The translations under genes and the position numbers were made by a program. Below the pieces are notes generated by a model. It did not search any database, was not told where the DNA came from, and was given only the letters and a program-made list of their open reading frames with translations. A stretch of DNA of 13,140 bases, taken from DASZGI01 sp035938995. Its GTDB lineage: Bacteria > Actinomycetota > Actinomycetes > Streptomycetales > Catenulisporaceae. The stretch covers positions 1 to 13,140 of the forward strand of contig NZ_DASZGI010000277.1 of the NCBI RefSeq assembly GCF_035938995.1, written 5' to 3'. This document shows positions 5,039-12,281 of this stretch, piece by piece (within the stretch, counting starts at the first letter, position 1; each line of letters starts with the position of its first letter).

Positions 5039-6379
5039 ATGGTCGTCAGACGGAGGCACACGGGACGTTCCACGGCGGTGGTGATCGGCGCGGTCGCCAC
5101 CGGAACGGTGGCGATCGGGGCGGTACTGGCGATACCGGCGCAGGCTTCCGCCGGCAAGATCGCGACGCCGGACCCGACGTGCACCTCGGGATCGCCCAGC
5201 GCGAGCCCGAGTGGCTCCTCCAGTAGCTCCAACTCCGAATCACCCTCGGGAACGCCCACTCCCAGCCCGACCGGGACCCCCACGGCCACGCCTTCGGGCT
5301 CTGCCACAGGCAGCCCTTCGCCGACGCCGACACCCTGCGCGAGTGGCACCGGTTCCGCCAGTCCGACGCAGAGCCCGAGCACCGGCGGATCGCCGACCTC
5401 CTCCAAATCAGGGAACTCATCACCCGGGACTTCGGGCACGAGCTCGGCGCCGGTGAATACGCCATCTGCCACTCCTTCCGGAAGCCACTCCACCACACCT
5501 CCGGCCTCGCCTCCGCCTCCGCCGCCACCCCCGCCGAGCGGCGGCAGCGTGGTCGTCACGCAGAGCTCTGACGCCGGGAACCCCTACGCGTATCTCTCGG
5601 TGCCGCCGGGGGATTCCTCGCTCCGGCTGCCGCACGGGACGATCACCCGGGCGCAGATCATCCTCAGGGCACAGCGATGGCTGACCGAGAAAGTGACCTA
5701 CAGCCAGACCTCGTGGTGGACGGACTCCGACGGCACCTACCGGCAGGACTGCTCGGGTTATGTCTCAATGGCCTGGGCGCTCGACCCGACCGTCGACTTC
5801 TGGACCGGGAACCTGAATACGGTCTCGCACACGATCGACGCCTCGCAGTTGCAGCCCGGCGACATACTCCTTTCGAATGAACACACCGTGCTGTTCGCCG
5901 GCTGGGCGGACGCGGCGCACGCGATGTTCGACTACTACGAGGAGTCGCATCCCGGGACCGACGCCCGATTCGTCGTGAACGCACCGCTCAACGACTTCCT
6001 CACGAGTGGTTTCGCGGCGTTCCGGTACGACGGGGTCGAGGGTGGCGACGGGTCGCTGCCGGCGAACCCGGAGGTCGGCTTCGACTTCGCGGCGCTCCAG
6101 GCGGGCGGCTCCGAGCTGATGCCGAACGGGATCATGACCGCGGCGCCGCCGGTCGCGGCGTGGCAGGCCGGGTTCCTGCCGCCGGCGATCGTGGCCGACC
6201 CGTCCAAGTCGGCCGCCCACCCGAAGATGCAGGACGCCGCGGAGATCACGCCGATCGACCCGCCGCTCGGTTTCGTGATCGCGAGCGGTGGACTGGTCTT
6301 CGTGGTCGGCGGAGCGGTGATCGCGCGCGGCGCCCCGCGGCTCGCCGGGACCGGCCGCCGGCACCGCCGTCGGCACTGA
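5039..6379 (+). CDS. secreted, C-terminally anchored NlpC/P60-like cell-wall peptidase
   Basis: A 446-residue exported protein. Residues 1-37 are a signal peptide (basic MVVRRRHTGR, hydrophobic core, AQA-SA cleavage region). Residues about 45-155 are a low-complexity Ser/Thr/Pro/Gly linker ending in a run of prolines (158-166). Residues about 195-335 resemble the NlpC/P60 cysteine peptidase fold, with Cys238 in QDCSGYVSMAW and His282 in EHTVLFAGW as the likely dyad. Such enzymes cut peptide stems of peptidoglycan. Residues 410-429 form a membrane helix followed by a basic tail (RRHRRRH), anchoring the protein from the C-terminus; no LPXTG motif precedes it. The ATG at 5039 has a strong GGAGG upstream. 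Two Cys (48, 100) lie within the linker. Family call comes from motifs; substrate is inferred. Confidence 0.8.
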   Translation: MVVRRRHTGRSTAVVIGAVATGTVAIGAVLAIPAQASAGKIATPDPTCTSGSPSASPSGSSSSSNSESPSGTPTPSPTGTPTATPSGSATGSPSPTPTPCASGTGSASPTQSPSTGGSPTSSKSGNSSPGTSGTSSAPVNTPSATPSGSHSTTPPASPPPPPPPPPSGGSVVVTQSSDAGNPYAYLSVPPGDSSLRLPHGTITRAQIILRAQRWLTEKVTYSQTSWWTDSDGTYRQDCSGYVSMAWALDPTVDFWTGNLNTVSHTIDASQLQPGDILLSNEHTVLFAGWADAAHAMFDYYEESHPGTDARFVVNAPLNDFLTSGFAAFRYDGVEGGDGSLPANPEVGFDFAALQAGGSELMPNGIMTAAPPVAAWQAGFLPPAIVADPSKSAAHPKMQDAAEITPIDPPLGFVIASGGLVFVVGGAVIARGAPRLAGTGRRHRRRH

Positions 6380-6412
6380 CGCCGGCGCTGAAACGGTGGT
6401 CGGCTCCGACAG

Positions 6413-6440
6413 CGTGATCGTTCTGACGCCGTGATCGTTC
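6413..6440. repeat. 11-bp direct repeat CGTGATCGTTC, two copies
   Basis: Exact copies at 6413-6423 and 6430-6440 (17-nt period) lie 34 nt after the peptidase stop codon and about 90 nt upstream of the chitinase promoter candidate. Repeats phased at 17 nt are not an obvious terminator. They could be a tandem protein-binding site or a local duplication. The rest of 6380-6527 shows nothing else I can support. Confidence 0.55.
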
Positions 6441-6527
6441 GGGTACGACCGTCGGAATCGGCCGCCGTCGCGGCTCCCGATATCCCGTCGGAACAGCACC
6501 GGTATGGCACCGGGGCGCCCCCGGCCC

Positions 6528-6556
6528 TTGTACGCGCGCCGCGATTGGACTATACC
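6528..6556 (+). promoter_or_regulatory. promoter of the chitinase gene
   Basis: TTGTAC (6528-6533) and TATACC (6551-6556) are separated by exactly 17 nt. The predicted start near 6563 leaves an 85-90 nt leader. The -10 lies inside the left arm of the DasR-like inverted repeat, which would explain repression. Confidence 0.55.
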
Positions 6557-6581
6557 TGTCGCCAGCATGGTCTAGTCCAAT
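6544..6581. promoter_or_regulatory. DasR-like (dre) paired operator upstream of chitinase
   Basis: A 13-bp inverted repeat with one mismatch: ATTGGACTATACC (6544-6556) and GGTCTAGTCCAAT (6569-6581). The right arm with its flank reads TGGTCTAGTCCA, 11 of 12 matches to the core TGGTCTAGACCA of the dre site bound by the N-acetylglucosamine regulator DasR. The left copy, TGGACTATACCT, matches 9 of 12. In Streptomyces, dre sites are known upstream of chitinase genes. One copy covers the -10 and the other lies just past the predicted start. Confidence 0.65.
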
Positions 6582-6651
6582 TCCGGCGTGCCCCCTCCCC
6601 CCTCCGCCGGACGACCGTGTGTTCCTTCTTGCCTTTCATCGAGGAGAGCAC

Positions 6652-7980
6652 ATGTCCAGCACCACGCACGACCGGCGGCAAGGCCCGTCGCGCCACCGCA
6701 AACACCTGATCGGTGTGGCGGCGGCGGGCGCCCTGATCGCCGCCGCGGTGGCCCCCGCCGCCCAGGCGGCCGGCTCCGCGGCCCCGGCCGAACGTCCCGC
6801 TGCGGGCAAGGTCGCCATCGGCTTCTTCACCCAGTGGGGCATCTACTCCGGCTTCATGGAGAAGAACCTGGTCGCGGACGGCGCCGCGTCCCACCTCACC
6901 GAGATCAACTACGCCTTCTCCAGCGTCTCCGCGGACGGCCTGTGCACCTCGGGCGACAGCTGGGCCGACTACCAGCGCCCGTTCGCGGCCACCGAGTCCG
7001 TGAACGGCTCGGCCGACGTCGCCGGGCAGGCCCTGGCCGGGAACTTCAACCAGCTCAAGGAGCTCAAGGCCGCCAACCCCAACCTCAAGATCGTCATCTC
7101 GATCGGCGGCTGGTCCTGGTCAAGCCACTTCTCCCAGATCGCCTCGACCGAGGCCGGACGCGAGAAGTTCGTCCAGTCCTGCGTCGACCAGTACATCAAC
7201 GGCAACATCCCGGGCCTAGCCCCGGGCGCCGCCAAGGGCATCTTCGACGGTGTCGACCTCGACTGGGAGTACCCGAACGAGCCGGGGAACAACAACCCCT
7301 ACGGCCCGCAGGACACCCCCGACTTCACCGCGCTGATGGACAACTTCCGCGACTCGCTCAACGACGCGGGCAACGCCACGCACACGCACTACCTGCTCAC
7401 CGCCGACGTGTCGCCGAACCAGTACGCCGCCGCGCAGCAGCTCCAGCTCAAGAAGGTCGCGCGCAGCGTCGACTGGCTGAACGTGATGACGCTGGACTTC
7501 CACGGCGCCTGGGACGGCAAGACCGACTTCTCCGCCAACCTGTTCCCGGACCCGAACGACCCGCAGCCGGCCAACGGCAAGTTCTCGATCACACAGACCG
7601 TGGCCTACTACGAGTCGCAGGGCGTCCCGGCCGACAAGATCGCGCTTGAGCTGCCGTACTACGCCCACGCGTGGACGGGCGTCGGGCCGACCAACAACGG
7701 GCTCTACCAGAGCGCCACCGGCGCGGCCCCGACCGACCAGGCCGGCTACAAGACGGTCGTCACCGAGCCGGGTACGGTGCAGTTCGACCCGGTGACCGGC
7801 GCCGTCTGGAAATACGACCCGGCGTCGCAGACCTTCTGGACCTACGACGACCCGCAGACCGTCTTCGCCAAGGGCCTCTACATCGACGGCGCCGGACTGC
7901 GCGGCGCCTCGGTCTGGTCGCTCGACGGCGACGACGCGAACGGATCCCTCACCGCCGCGCTGACCGCCGCCCTGCACTGA
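6652..7980 (+). CDS. secreted GH18 chitinase
   Basis: A 442-residue exported glycoside hydrolase that cleaves beta-1,4 GlcNAc bonds in chitin. Residues 1-40 form a signal peptide with a basic start (KHLIGVAAAG) and an AQAA cleavage region. The GH18 barrel begins at about residue 53 (VAIGFFTQWGIYSG). SIGGWSWS (150-157) is the family's SxGG motif, and DGVDLDWEYP (199-208) is the catalytic DxxDxDxE, with Glu206 as the acid. The last barrel strand is near GASVWSLDGDD. There is no separate chitin-binding or fibronectin domain, unlike many Streptomyces chitinases. The ATG at 6652 has GAGGAG 5 nt upstream; an upstream ATG in frame (6619) has no good site and would spoil the signal peptide. Chitin control through the DasR-like operator is inferred. 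Confidence 0.95.
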   Translation: MSSTTHDRRQGPSRHRKHLIGVAAAGALIAAAVAPAAQAAGSAAPAERPAAGKVAIGFFTQWGIYSGFMEKNLVADGAASHLTEINYAFSSVSADGLCTSGDSWADYQRPFAATESVNGSADVAGQALAGNFNQLKELKAANPNLKIVISIGGWSWSSHFSQIASTEAGREKFVQSCVDQYINGNIPGLAPGAAKGIFDGVDLDWEYPNEPGNNNPYGPQDTPDFTALMDNFRDSLNDAGNATHTHYLLTADVSPNQYAAAQQLQLKKVARSVDWLNVMTLDFHGAWDGKTDFSANLFPDPNDPQPANGKFSITQTVAYYESQGVPADKIALELPYYAHAWTGVGPTNNGLYQSATGAAPTDQAGYKTVVTEPGTVQFDPVTGAVWKYDPASQTFWTYDDPQTVFAKGLYIDGAGLRGASVWSLDGDDANGSLTAALTAALH

Positions 7981-8001
7981 CGGCGAGAAGCGGCTGACTG
8001 A

Positions 8002-8028
8002 CGGCCCGGCCGGGATTCGGCCGGGCCG
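8002..8028. terminator. bidirectional hairpin terminator between chitinase and L,D-transpeptidase
   Basis: An 11-bp perfect GC stem, CGGCCCGGCCG (8002-8012) with CGGCCGGGCCG (8018-8028), encloses a 5-nt loop. It lies 21 nt after the chitinase stop and 26 nt past the end of the convergent transpeptidase gene, so it can serve both. There is no T-run, as is common for terminators of GC-rich actinomycetes. Confidence 0.75.
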
Positions 8029-8054
8029 GTCGAGAGCCGACGGCTCCGCGTTGC

Positions 8055-9284
8055 TCACCCCAGCGCGGAGCCGTCCAACCATCGCGGCCACGCCTCCTGC
8101 CAGTCCGCGAATCCGTTGCCCGGCGCCACCGTCCTCGGGGTGTTGATCACCTGGACGATGTCGCCGGGCAGTGTGTTGTCGAAGAACCACTCGGCGCTCT
8201 CCGGCGAGGTCCCGACGCATCCGTGGCTCACGTTGCGCTCTCCCTGGGCCCACACCGACCAGGGCGCCGAATGCACGTACGTGCCCGAATACGTCAGGTG
8301 CACGTCCCACTTCACGTCGGGGATGTCGTACTCGTCGCCGAGCCCGGCCGTGCGCGAGTCCATGTGCACGTCGGGGGACTTATCGATCACCGCATAGGTG
8401 CCGCCCCACGTGTCGAGCCCCGGCATCCCGCCGCTCACCGTGAAGGTCCGCACCGTCTGGCCGTCGCGGCGCACTACCGCCCGGTCCGCGCGCAGGTCGA
8501 TCGTCGTCTCCTGATCCCGCCCGACGGTGAAGGTGAAATCACGGTCCGCGGTGCCGTAGTGGCCGTTGCCGTCGCTCAGGCCGTCGAGGTTCATCCGGAC
8601 GCTGACCTTCGTGCCCGGCGCCCAGTAGTTCTGCGGGCGGTAGTCGACCCGATTCGCCGACAGCCAGCTCCAGTGCCCCGGCTGCGGCGGCGTGGACTGC
8701 ACATCGAGCGCGCTCTCCACCGCCGCGCGGTCCGCCACCGGCTTGGTGAACGCGAGCACCACCGGCTGGCCGACTCCGACCGTCGCGCCGTCAACCGGGG
8801 AGATCAGGTCGATCTTCAGTGGGCTGTTCGGGAGGCTGGTCGTGAACGTCTCGTCGCTCAAGCCGGTGCCCCCTTCGCCGTCGACCGTCACCACGGTCAG
8901 GTCGTAGGCCGCGCCTCCGCGCAGGTGCCGCACCGGGGTCCAGGTCCGCAGGTCCGCGCTGAGGATGCCGGGCACGGCCTCGGTCCGGTCGGCGAGCGTC
9001 ACCGCGCCGATCTGCTCGCCGGGCGGCGCGGTGACGGCGAGCGCGGTGTCGGGCGGCACGTTCATCGCGCCGTCCGCGATCGATGCCGAGGCGACGGCCG
9101 CGTCACGCACCTGCGGCACCGGTACCGGCACCGCACTGCCGGACGGGCCCGCGTCGGCGCGCCCAAGGCCGCTCTCGGCGTAGCCGAACCAGCCCGCCCC
9201 TGCCACCGCCACCCCGACCGCACCGAGCGCGACCGGGGCCATCCAGCGCTTCCTCGAACTGTCCACGAGGCATTGTGTGCTCAT
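8055..9284 (-). CDS. L,D-transpeptidase, LdtMt2-like
   Basis: A 409-residue cell-envelope enzyme that makes 3-3 cross-links in peptidoglycan. A membrane helix lies at about 16-35 after basic RKR. No lipobox Cys is seen, so it is a signal-anchored rather than lipoprotein form. Residues about 60-150 and 155-255 form two Ig-like domains, and about 258-380 the YkuD catalytic domain. His338 in YVHSAPWSVW and SHGC (353-356; nucleophile Cys356) are the active-site residues, near the positions of LdtMt2 of Mycobacterium tuberculosis. The C-terminal Trp-rich extension is also like LdtMt2. The residue after SHGCV is Gly358 where many relatives have Asn or Arg. ATG 9284 keeps the basic signal start; ATG 9242 has a better ribosome site (GAGGAAG) but loses it. 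It lies 116 nt downstream of the CopC/CopD gene. Confidence 0.92.
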   Translation of the reverse strand: MSTQCLVDSSRKRWMAPVALGAVGVAVAGAGWFGYAESGLGRADAGPSGSAVPVPVPQVRDAAVASASIADGAMNVPPDTALAVTAPPGEQIGAVTLADRTEAVPGILSADLRTWTPVRHLRGGAAYDLTVVTVDGEGGTGLSDETFTTSLPNSPLKIDLISPVDGATVGVGQPVVLAFTKPVADRAAVESALDVQSTPPQPGHWSWLSANRVDYRPQNYWAPGTKVSVRMNLDGLSDGNGHYGTADRDFTFTVGRDQETTIDLRADRAVVRRDGQTVRTFTVSGGMPGLDTWGGTYAVIDKSPDVHMDSRTAGLGDEYDIPDVKWDVHLTYSGTYVHSAPWSVWAQGERNVSHGCVGTSPESAEWFFDNTLPGDIVQVINTPRTVAPGNGFADWQEAWPRWLDGSALG

Positions 9285-9305
9285 TGCGCTGTCCAGTTAT
9301 GCGAT

Positions 9306-9332
9306 GACATACCCCATATGGGTGGTGATGTC
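9306..9332. promoter_or_regulatory. CCCATATGGG palindrome upstream of the L,D-transpeptidase gene
   Basis: A perfect 10-bp palindrome at 9313-9322 lies inside imperfect outer arms GACAT (9306-9310) and ATGTC (9328-9332), 29-38 nt upstream of the transpeptidase ATG. The ATACCCC...GGGT pattern loosely recalls copper-sensor CsoR operators, but the match is partial and the regulator is unknown. Confidence 0.35.
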
Positions 9333-9360
9333 GGCGTGTCGTGCTGCGGGCCGTGGCATC

Positions 9361-9396
9361 GCCTCAGGCAGACTGTTGGGTTTTGCCTGCCGAGGC
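9361..9396 (-). terminator. weak bulged hairpin after the CopC/CopD gene
   Basis: On the minus strand GCCT and CAGGC (9385-9396) pair with GCCTGAGGC (9361-9369) around a 15-nt loop, with a 3-nt bulge. It starts 5 nt after the stop codon of the CopC/CopD gene. Without a T-run it may be only a partial terminator or an RNA processing hairpin. Confidence 0.35.
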
Positions 9397-9400
9397 CGGA

Positions 9401-11386
9401 TCACCCGGTGGTGCCGCCGCCCACCGGACTGACCGTCATCGGGACGTGCAGCGTGGTCTCGTTGAAGTTGTCGCTGCGGATCGTCACCGAGACCTGCCAC
9501 TGCCCGGCGATCGGCAGCGTCACCGGCTGGTCGACGTAGTGCCCTTGGCCGTCGTTCTCCACCGTCGAGGTGATCGGCCCCAACTTGCGTGCCGGCAGGT
9601 AGAACGACACGTCGACCTCGGCCGGCGTGTACTGGAACCCTTTCGAGTCCTGGATCAGGATGTGCGCCTGGTTCAGGCCGATCGTGCCCGGCTCGATGAC
9701 GATCAGGGCGGTGCCCTGCTTGTCGCCGGTGTTGAAGGCCAGCGAGACGTCCGTCGCGCCGGGCAGGCCGGCCAGTCCGGCGGCGGTGCGCCCCGGCAGC
9801 GAGCTGACCAGGTTCGCGGTGACGCCGAGCACGCACACCGCGATCGCCACCTCCGCGGTCACCGACCAGCGCAACCGCCGCAGCGTCGCGATGGTTCCGG
9901 CCATCGGATCGCCGCCCGCCGTGCCCGGCTTCTTCGGGACGTTGCCTACGCGCGCGGTTCGGCGCCCCGGTCTGCGCATGGCGGGGCCGTCTCCCAGGTG
10001 CGGGCGGCTCGATTGCCCGGAGCGGGAGCGGGACATCGACGCGGCGACCGTCCTGCTTGCGGGCGCGTCGTCGAAGTCCGCGTCCGCATCCTCGTCCTGC
10101 TCGTCGTCTTCTCCCGACGCGACCGCGGCAGCTTGCGCGGACGCCGGCTTCGCGAACCCGGTGGCAATCCAGGTGCGGGCGTAGTACCCGAGGGCGATCA
10201 GCCCCAGGATGCCGAAGATCTTCAGCAGGACCATCCGCCCGTAGTCGGTGTCGGTCAGCGCCGCGAGCGAGCCGACGTCCCGCCACGACTGGTACGTGCC
10301 GCTGACGACGATCGCGCACACGCAGGTGAGCGCGATCGGAGAGAACCGCCGCACCGCGTTGGCGGCCTGCTTCGGCTTGTCCGTGCGGCGCAGCACCAGC
10401 AGTGCGAGGCAGCACAGCCCACCGAGCCACACGGCCATCGCGGTCAGGTGCACGATGTCCGAGACCACGCCGAGCGGCACCTGGATGCCGGTCGAGGCGT
10501 GGCCGGTCGCGGCCCACGTCGCGGCCAGTCCCGCCGCGAAGACGAGAGTGAGCGCGCCTGCCCGCAGGCGCTTGAGCATCGGCATGCCGTCGAGCCGCTG
10601 GACCCCGATCGTCAGCGCGGGCGCGGCGATCGCCAGGAGCAGCAGCCTGACCTCGATGGTGCTGCCGAACCTGCTCGCAGTGGTCGCGCGGATCACGGTC
10701 GGGTCCACGGCGCGCGACAGCGGCAGGCCGCCCGCGTACACGCCCTGCAGGAGCAGCTGGGCGACGCTCGACGCGACCAGCACCGTCCAACCGGTTGCGA
10801 TCAACTTGAACGCGCCCGGCGTGCGTGCCCCCTTCGGCCAGCAGAGCGCCAGGAAGAACACGGTGCCGACCAATAACGCGAAGGCGAAGTAGGCGGCCCA
10901 GCGGGCCGTCCCGTAGAGCCAGCCTTCCAGCACGCTCGCCCGGGTGATGATCGACGCGGGGCTCACCGTCGTCCGGCTGGGCTTGCCGATGGAGAAGGTG
11001 AACGCCCCGGAGACCGGGTGGGAGTCGGCGGAGATCACGTGCCAGGCGACGGTGTACGTCCCCTGGGGCAGACTCGAGCGCAGGTTCGTGGTGATGATGC
11101 TGCCGTCGCCGCCGTGCGTGGTCGAGCCGTCGTCCACCCGGTCTCCGGTCGGCGAGAACACCCGCAGGCTGTCCGCGCTCACCCCGACCGACTCGTCGAA
11201 CTGGGCCGCGACCTGGTTCGGGGCGACGGCGAGCACCGAGCCGTCGCCCGGGTCGGTGCGCTCCAGACGGGCGTGCGCGGAGGCGGGCGCCGCCATGACG
11301 ATCACGAGGGCAACGGCTGCGGCGGCCGCGGCCGCCAGGCGTCGAAGTCTGCTGCGCGGCGGCGTTCGGGCAGGCAGGAAAAGCAT
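9401..11386 (-). CDS. CopC-CopD-YtkA-like fusion, copper transport/resistance protein
   Basis: A 661-residue membrane protein in three parts. After a signal peptide ending APASA, the mature protein would begin with His38, the first copper ligand of CopC. The CopC domain runs to about 134 and has His123 in DSHPVSG. The CopD domain (about 150-410) has about eight helices with conserved His296 (TGHAS) and His313 (DIVHLTAMAVW). An acidic loop (425-440) and a basic loop follow, then one helix (about 508-525) and an extracellular YtkA/FixH-like beta domain (about 540-655). CopC binds periplasmic copper and CopD moves it across the membrane. The ATG at 11386 has GGAG 7-8 nt upstream; the longer TTG start at 11443 lacks this. 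Codon 171 (10874-10876) is TTA. It follows the Met-rich membrane gene by 72 nt. Confidence 0.92.
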   Translation of the reverse strand: MLFLPARTPPRSRLRRLAAAAAAAVALVIVMAAPASAHARLERTDPGDGSVLAVAPNQVAAQFDESVGVSADSLRVFSPTGDRVDDGSTTHGGDGSIITTNLRSSLPQGTYTVAWHVISADSHPVSGAFTFSIGKPSRTTVSPASIITRASVLEGWLYGTARWAAYFAFALLVGTVFFLALCWPKGARTPGAFKLIATGWTVLVASSVAQLLLQGVYAGGLPLSRAVDPTVIRATTASRFGSTIEVRLLLLAIAAPALTIGVQRLDGMPMLKRLRAGALTLVFAAGLAATWAATGHASTGIQVPLGVVSDIVHLTAMAVWLGGLCCLALLVLRRTDKPKQAANAVRRFSPIALTCVCAIVVSGTYQSWRDVGSLAALTDTDYGRMVLLKIFGILGLIALGYYARTWIATGFAKPASAQAAAVASGEDDEQDEDADADFDDAPASRTVAASMSRSRSGQSSRPHLGDGPAMRRPGRRTARVGNVPKKPGTAGGDPMAGTIATLRRLRWSVTAEVAIAVCVLGVTANLVSSLPGRTAAGLAGLPGATDVSLAFNTGDKQGTALIVIEPGTIGLNQAHILIQDSKGFQYTPAEVDVSFYLPARKLGPITSTVENDGQGHYVDQPVTLPIAGQWQVSVTIRSDNFNETTLHVPMTVSPVGGGTTG

Positions 11387-11458
11387 GGCTGGGCTCCGTT
11401 TGACGGGTCTTGGGTTTCGCGTGGTCGCGGGGATGCGCCTCAATCGGGATGCGGCGGA

Positions 11459-12094
11459 TCAGGCGGCGACCGGCGGCCCGCGGAAGGTGAGGGAGCTCAG
11501 CAGGGGAGGAGCGAGGGGTCGCAGGCTCGGCGTCCGGCGCGCGGGAGGCTTGCGCGAGGACGCCGTAGGCCGCGGCAGCGCTGAGGCGAGCAGGGCGGCG
11601 ACGGCCAGCAGGCGGCGCAGGGGTTCGGCGGCCAGGATCGCGGCTGCCCGGCTGAGCGCGAAGAAGTCGCGTTCGCCGCGCCGCAGCCACCAGCCGCAGA
11701 CCAGGACGGCGGTCGCGTGCGCAAGCAGCATCGCCGTGGCGCTGGGATGTGTGGCGCCCGGCATCGGCATGATCATCATGTCCGGCATGCCTGGCATGGG
11801 CGGCATCGTGGCCATGGCCGAAGGCGAGATACCGGGCCGGGTGGTGCTCATCGCGTCGAAGAGATAGTGCAGACCCACCTGCGCGGCGCCGAGTCCGAGG
11901 GTCAGGGTCGGACCGCGGCGTTCGCGCCCGAGGCCTGCGTACGCGACGACCGCGACCGCGAGCAAGCCCGCCGCGACGCTGCGCGCCTCGGCGGGGCAGC
12001 CGCCCGCTGCGCTGTGTACGGCAGCGCTGACGCCCACGCAGACGACTGCGAAGAACGCCGCACGCACCGCGCGGACCAACGGACCGGGAACCAC
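11459..12094 (-). CDS. polytopic membrane protein with Met-rich loop, copper-cluster associated
   Basis: A 211-residue membrane protein of no named family that I can assign; it resembles uncharacterised membrane proteins found beside copC in actinomycetes. Hydrophobic segments lie at about 11-30, 38-54, 64-80, 119-136 and 162-174. Between the third and fourth is a Met-rich loop, MPPMPGMPDMMIMPMPG at 97-113, plus His116 and His126, a composition typical of Cu(I) ligands. Other conserved-looking points are HSAAGG (27-32), WWLRRGERDFFAL (135-147) and the final FRGPP. GTG 12094 is chosen because the hydrophobic protein starts there; AAGG lies close upstream and the longer open frame is GC-biased read-through. 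It probably forms an operon with the CopC/CopD gene. A copper role is inferred. Confidence 0.7.
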   Translation of the reverse strand: MVPGPLVRAVRAAFFAVVCVGVSAAVHSAAGGCPAEARSVAAGLLAVAVVAYAGLGRERRGPTLTLGLGAAQVGLHYLFDAMSTTRPGISPSAMATMPPMPGMPDMMIMPMPGATHPSATAMLLAHATAVLVCGWWLRRGERDFFALSRAAAILAAEPLRRLLAVAALLASALPRPTASSRKPPARRTPSLRPLAPPLLSSLTFRGPPVAA

Positions 12095-12156
12095 GCACCT
12101 TATCGTCCCCCATTCGGGCGCATCCGAGAACAGCGGGGTAAGCGCCACCTTTCGTC

Positions 12157-12191
12157 GCGCACCGGGTGCGCCTGTGCGCGCCCCGGCGCGC
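12157..12191. repeat. two adjacent palindromes in the divergent intergenic region
   Basis: GCGCACC-G-GGTGCGC (12157-12171) and GCGCGCC-CC-GGCGCGC (12176-12191) are back-to-back inverted repeats with 7-bp arms in the 187-nt gap between the divergent Met-rich membrane gene and the DUF5134-like gene. They could be operators shared by both genes. GC-rich palindromes also arise by chance here. No convincing -35/-10 pair is visible in 12095-12281. Confidence 0.4.
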
Positions 12192-12281
12192 CTTTGGCCG
12201 CCGCACCAGCCGCGCTTCGACACGCCGCGTGACGGGGCATCACCCGGATGGAGCTGGAGGAAGACCCGAGGGAGACCCGGC

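Noticed and set aside
5211..5540. Repeated Ser/Pro/Thr/Gly codons examined as a CRISPR or DNA tandem repeat
   Set aside because: The units vary in length and sequence with no constant spacer; it is low-complexity coding sequence for the peptidase stalk.
4630..5559. 309-codon minus-strand frame opposite the peptidase stalk
   Set aside because: The Gly- and Val-rich translation mirrors the Pro/Ser/Thr stalk on the other strand. It crosses two divergent genes and includes the GFEPRT tRNA-end peptide.
7216..8310. 364-codon minus-strand frame opposite the chitinase end
   Set aside because: It would run through the strong terminator hairpin and overlap both chitinase and L,D-transpeptidase, with no recognisable domain.
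9297..12206. 969-codon open frame on the minus strand
   Set aside because: It is an Arg/Pro/Gly-rich out-of-frame reading of the CopC/CopD and Met-rich membrane genes, a product of GC-rich codon bias. It has no domain and spans an intergenic gap.
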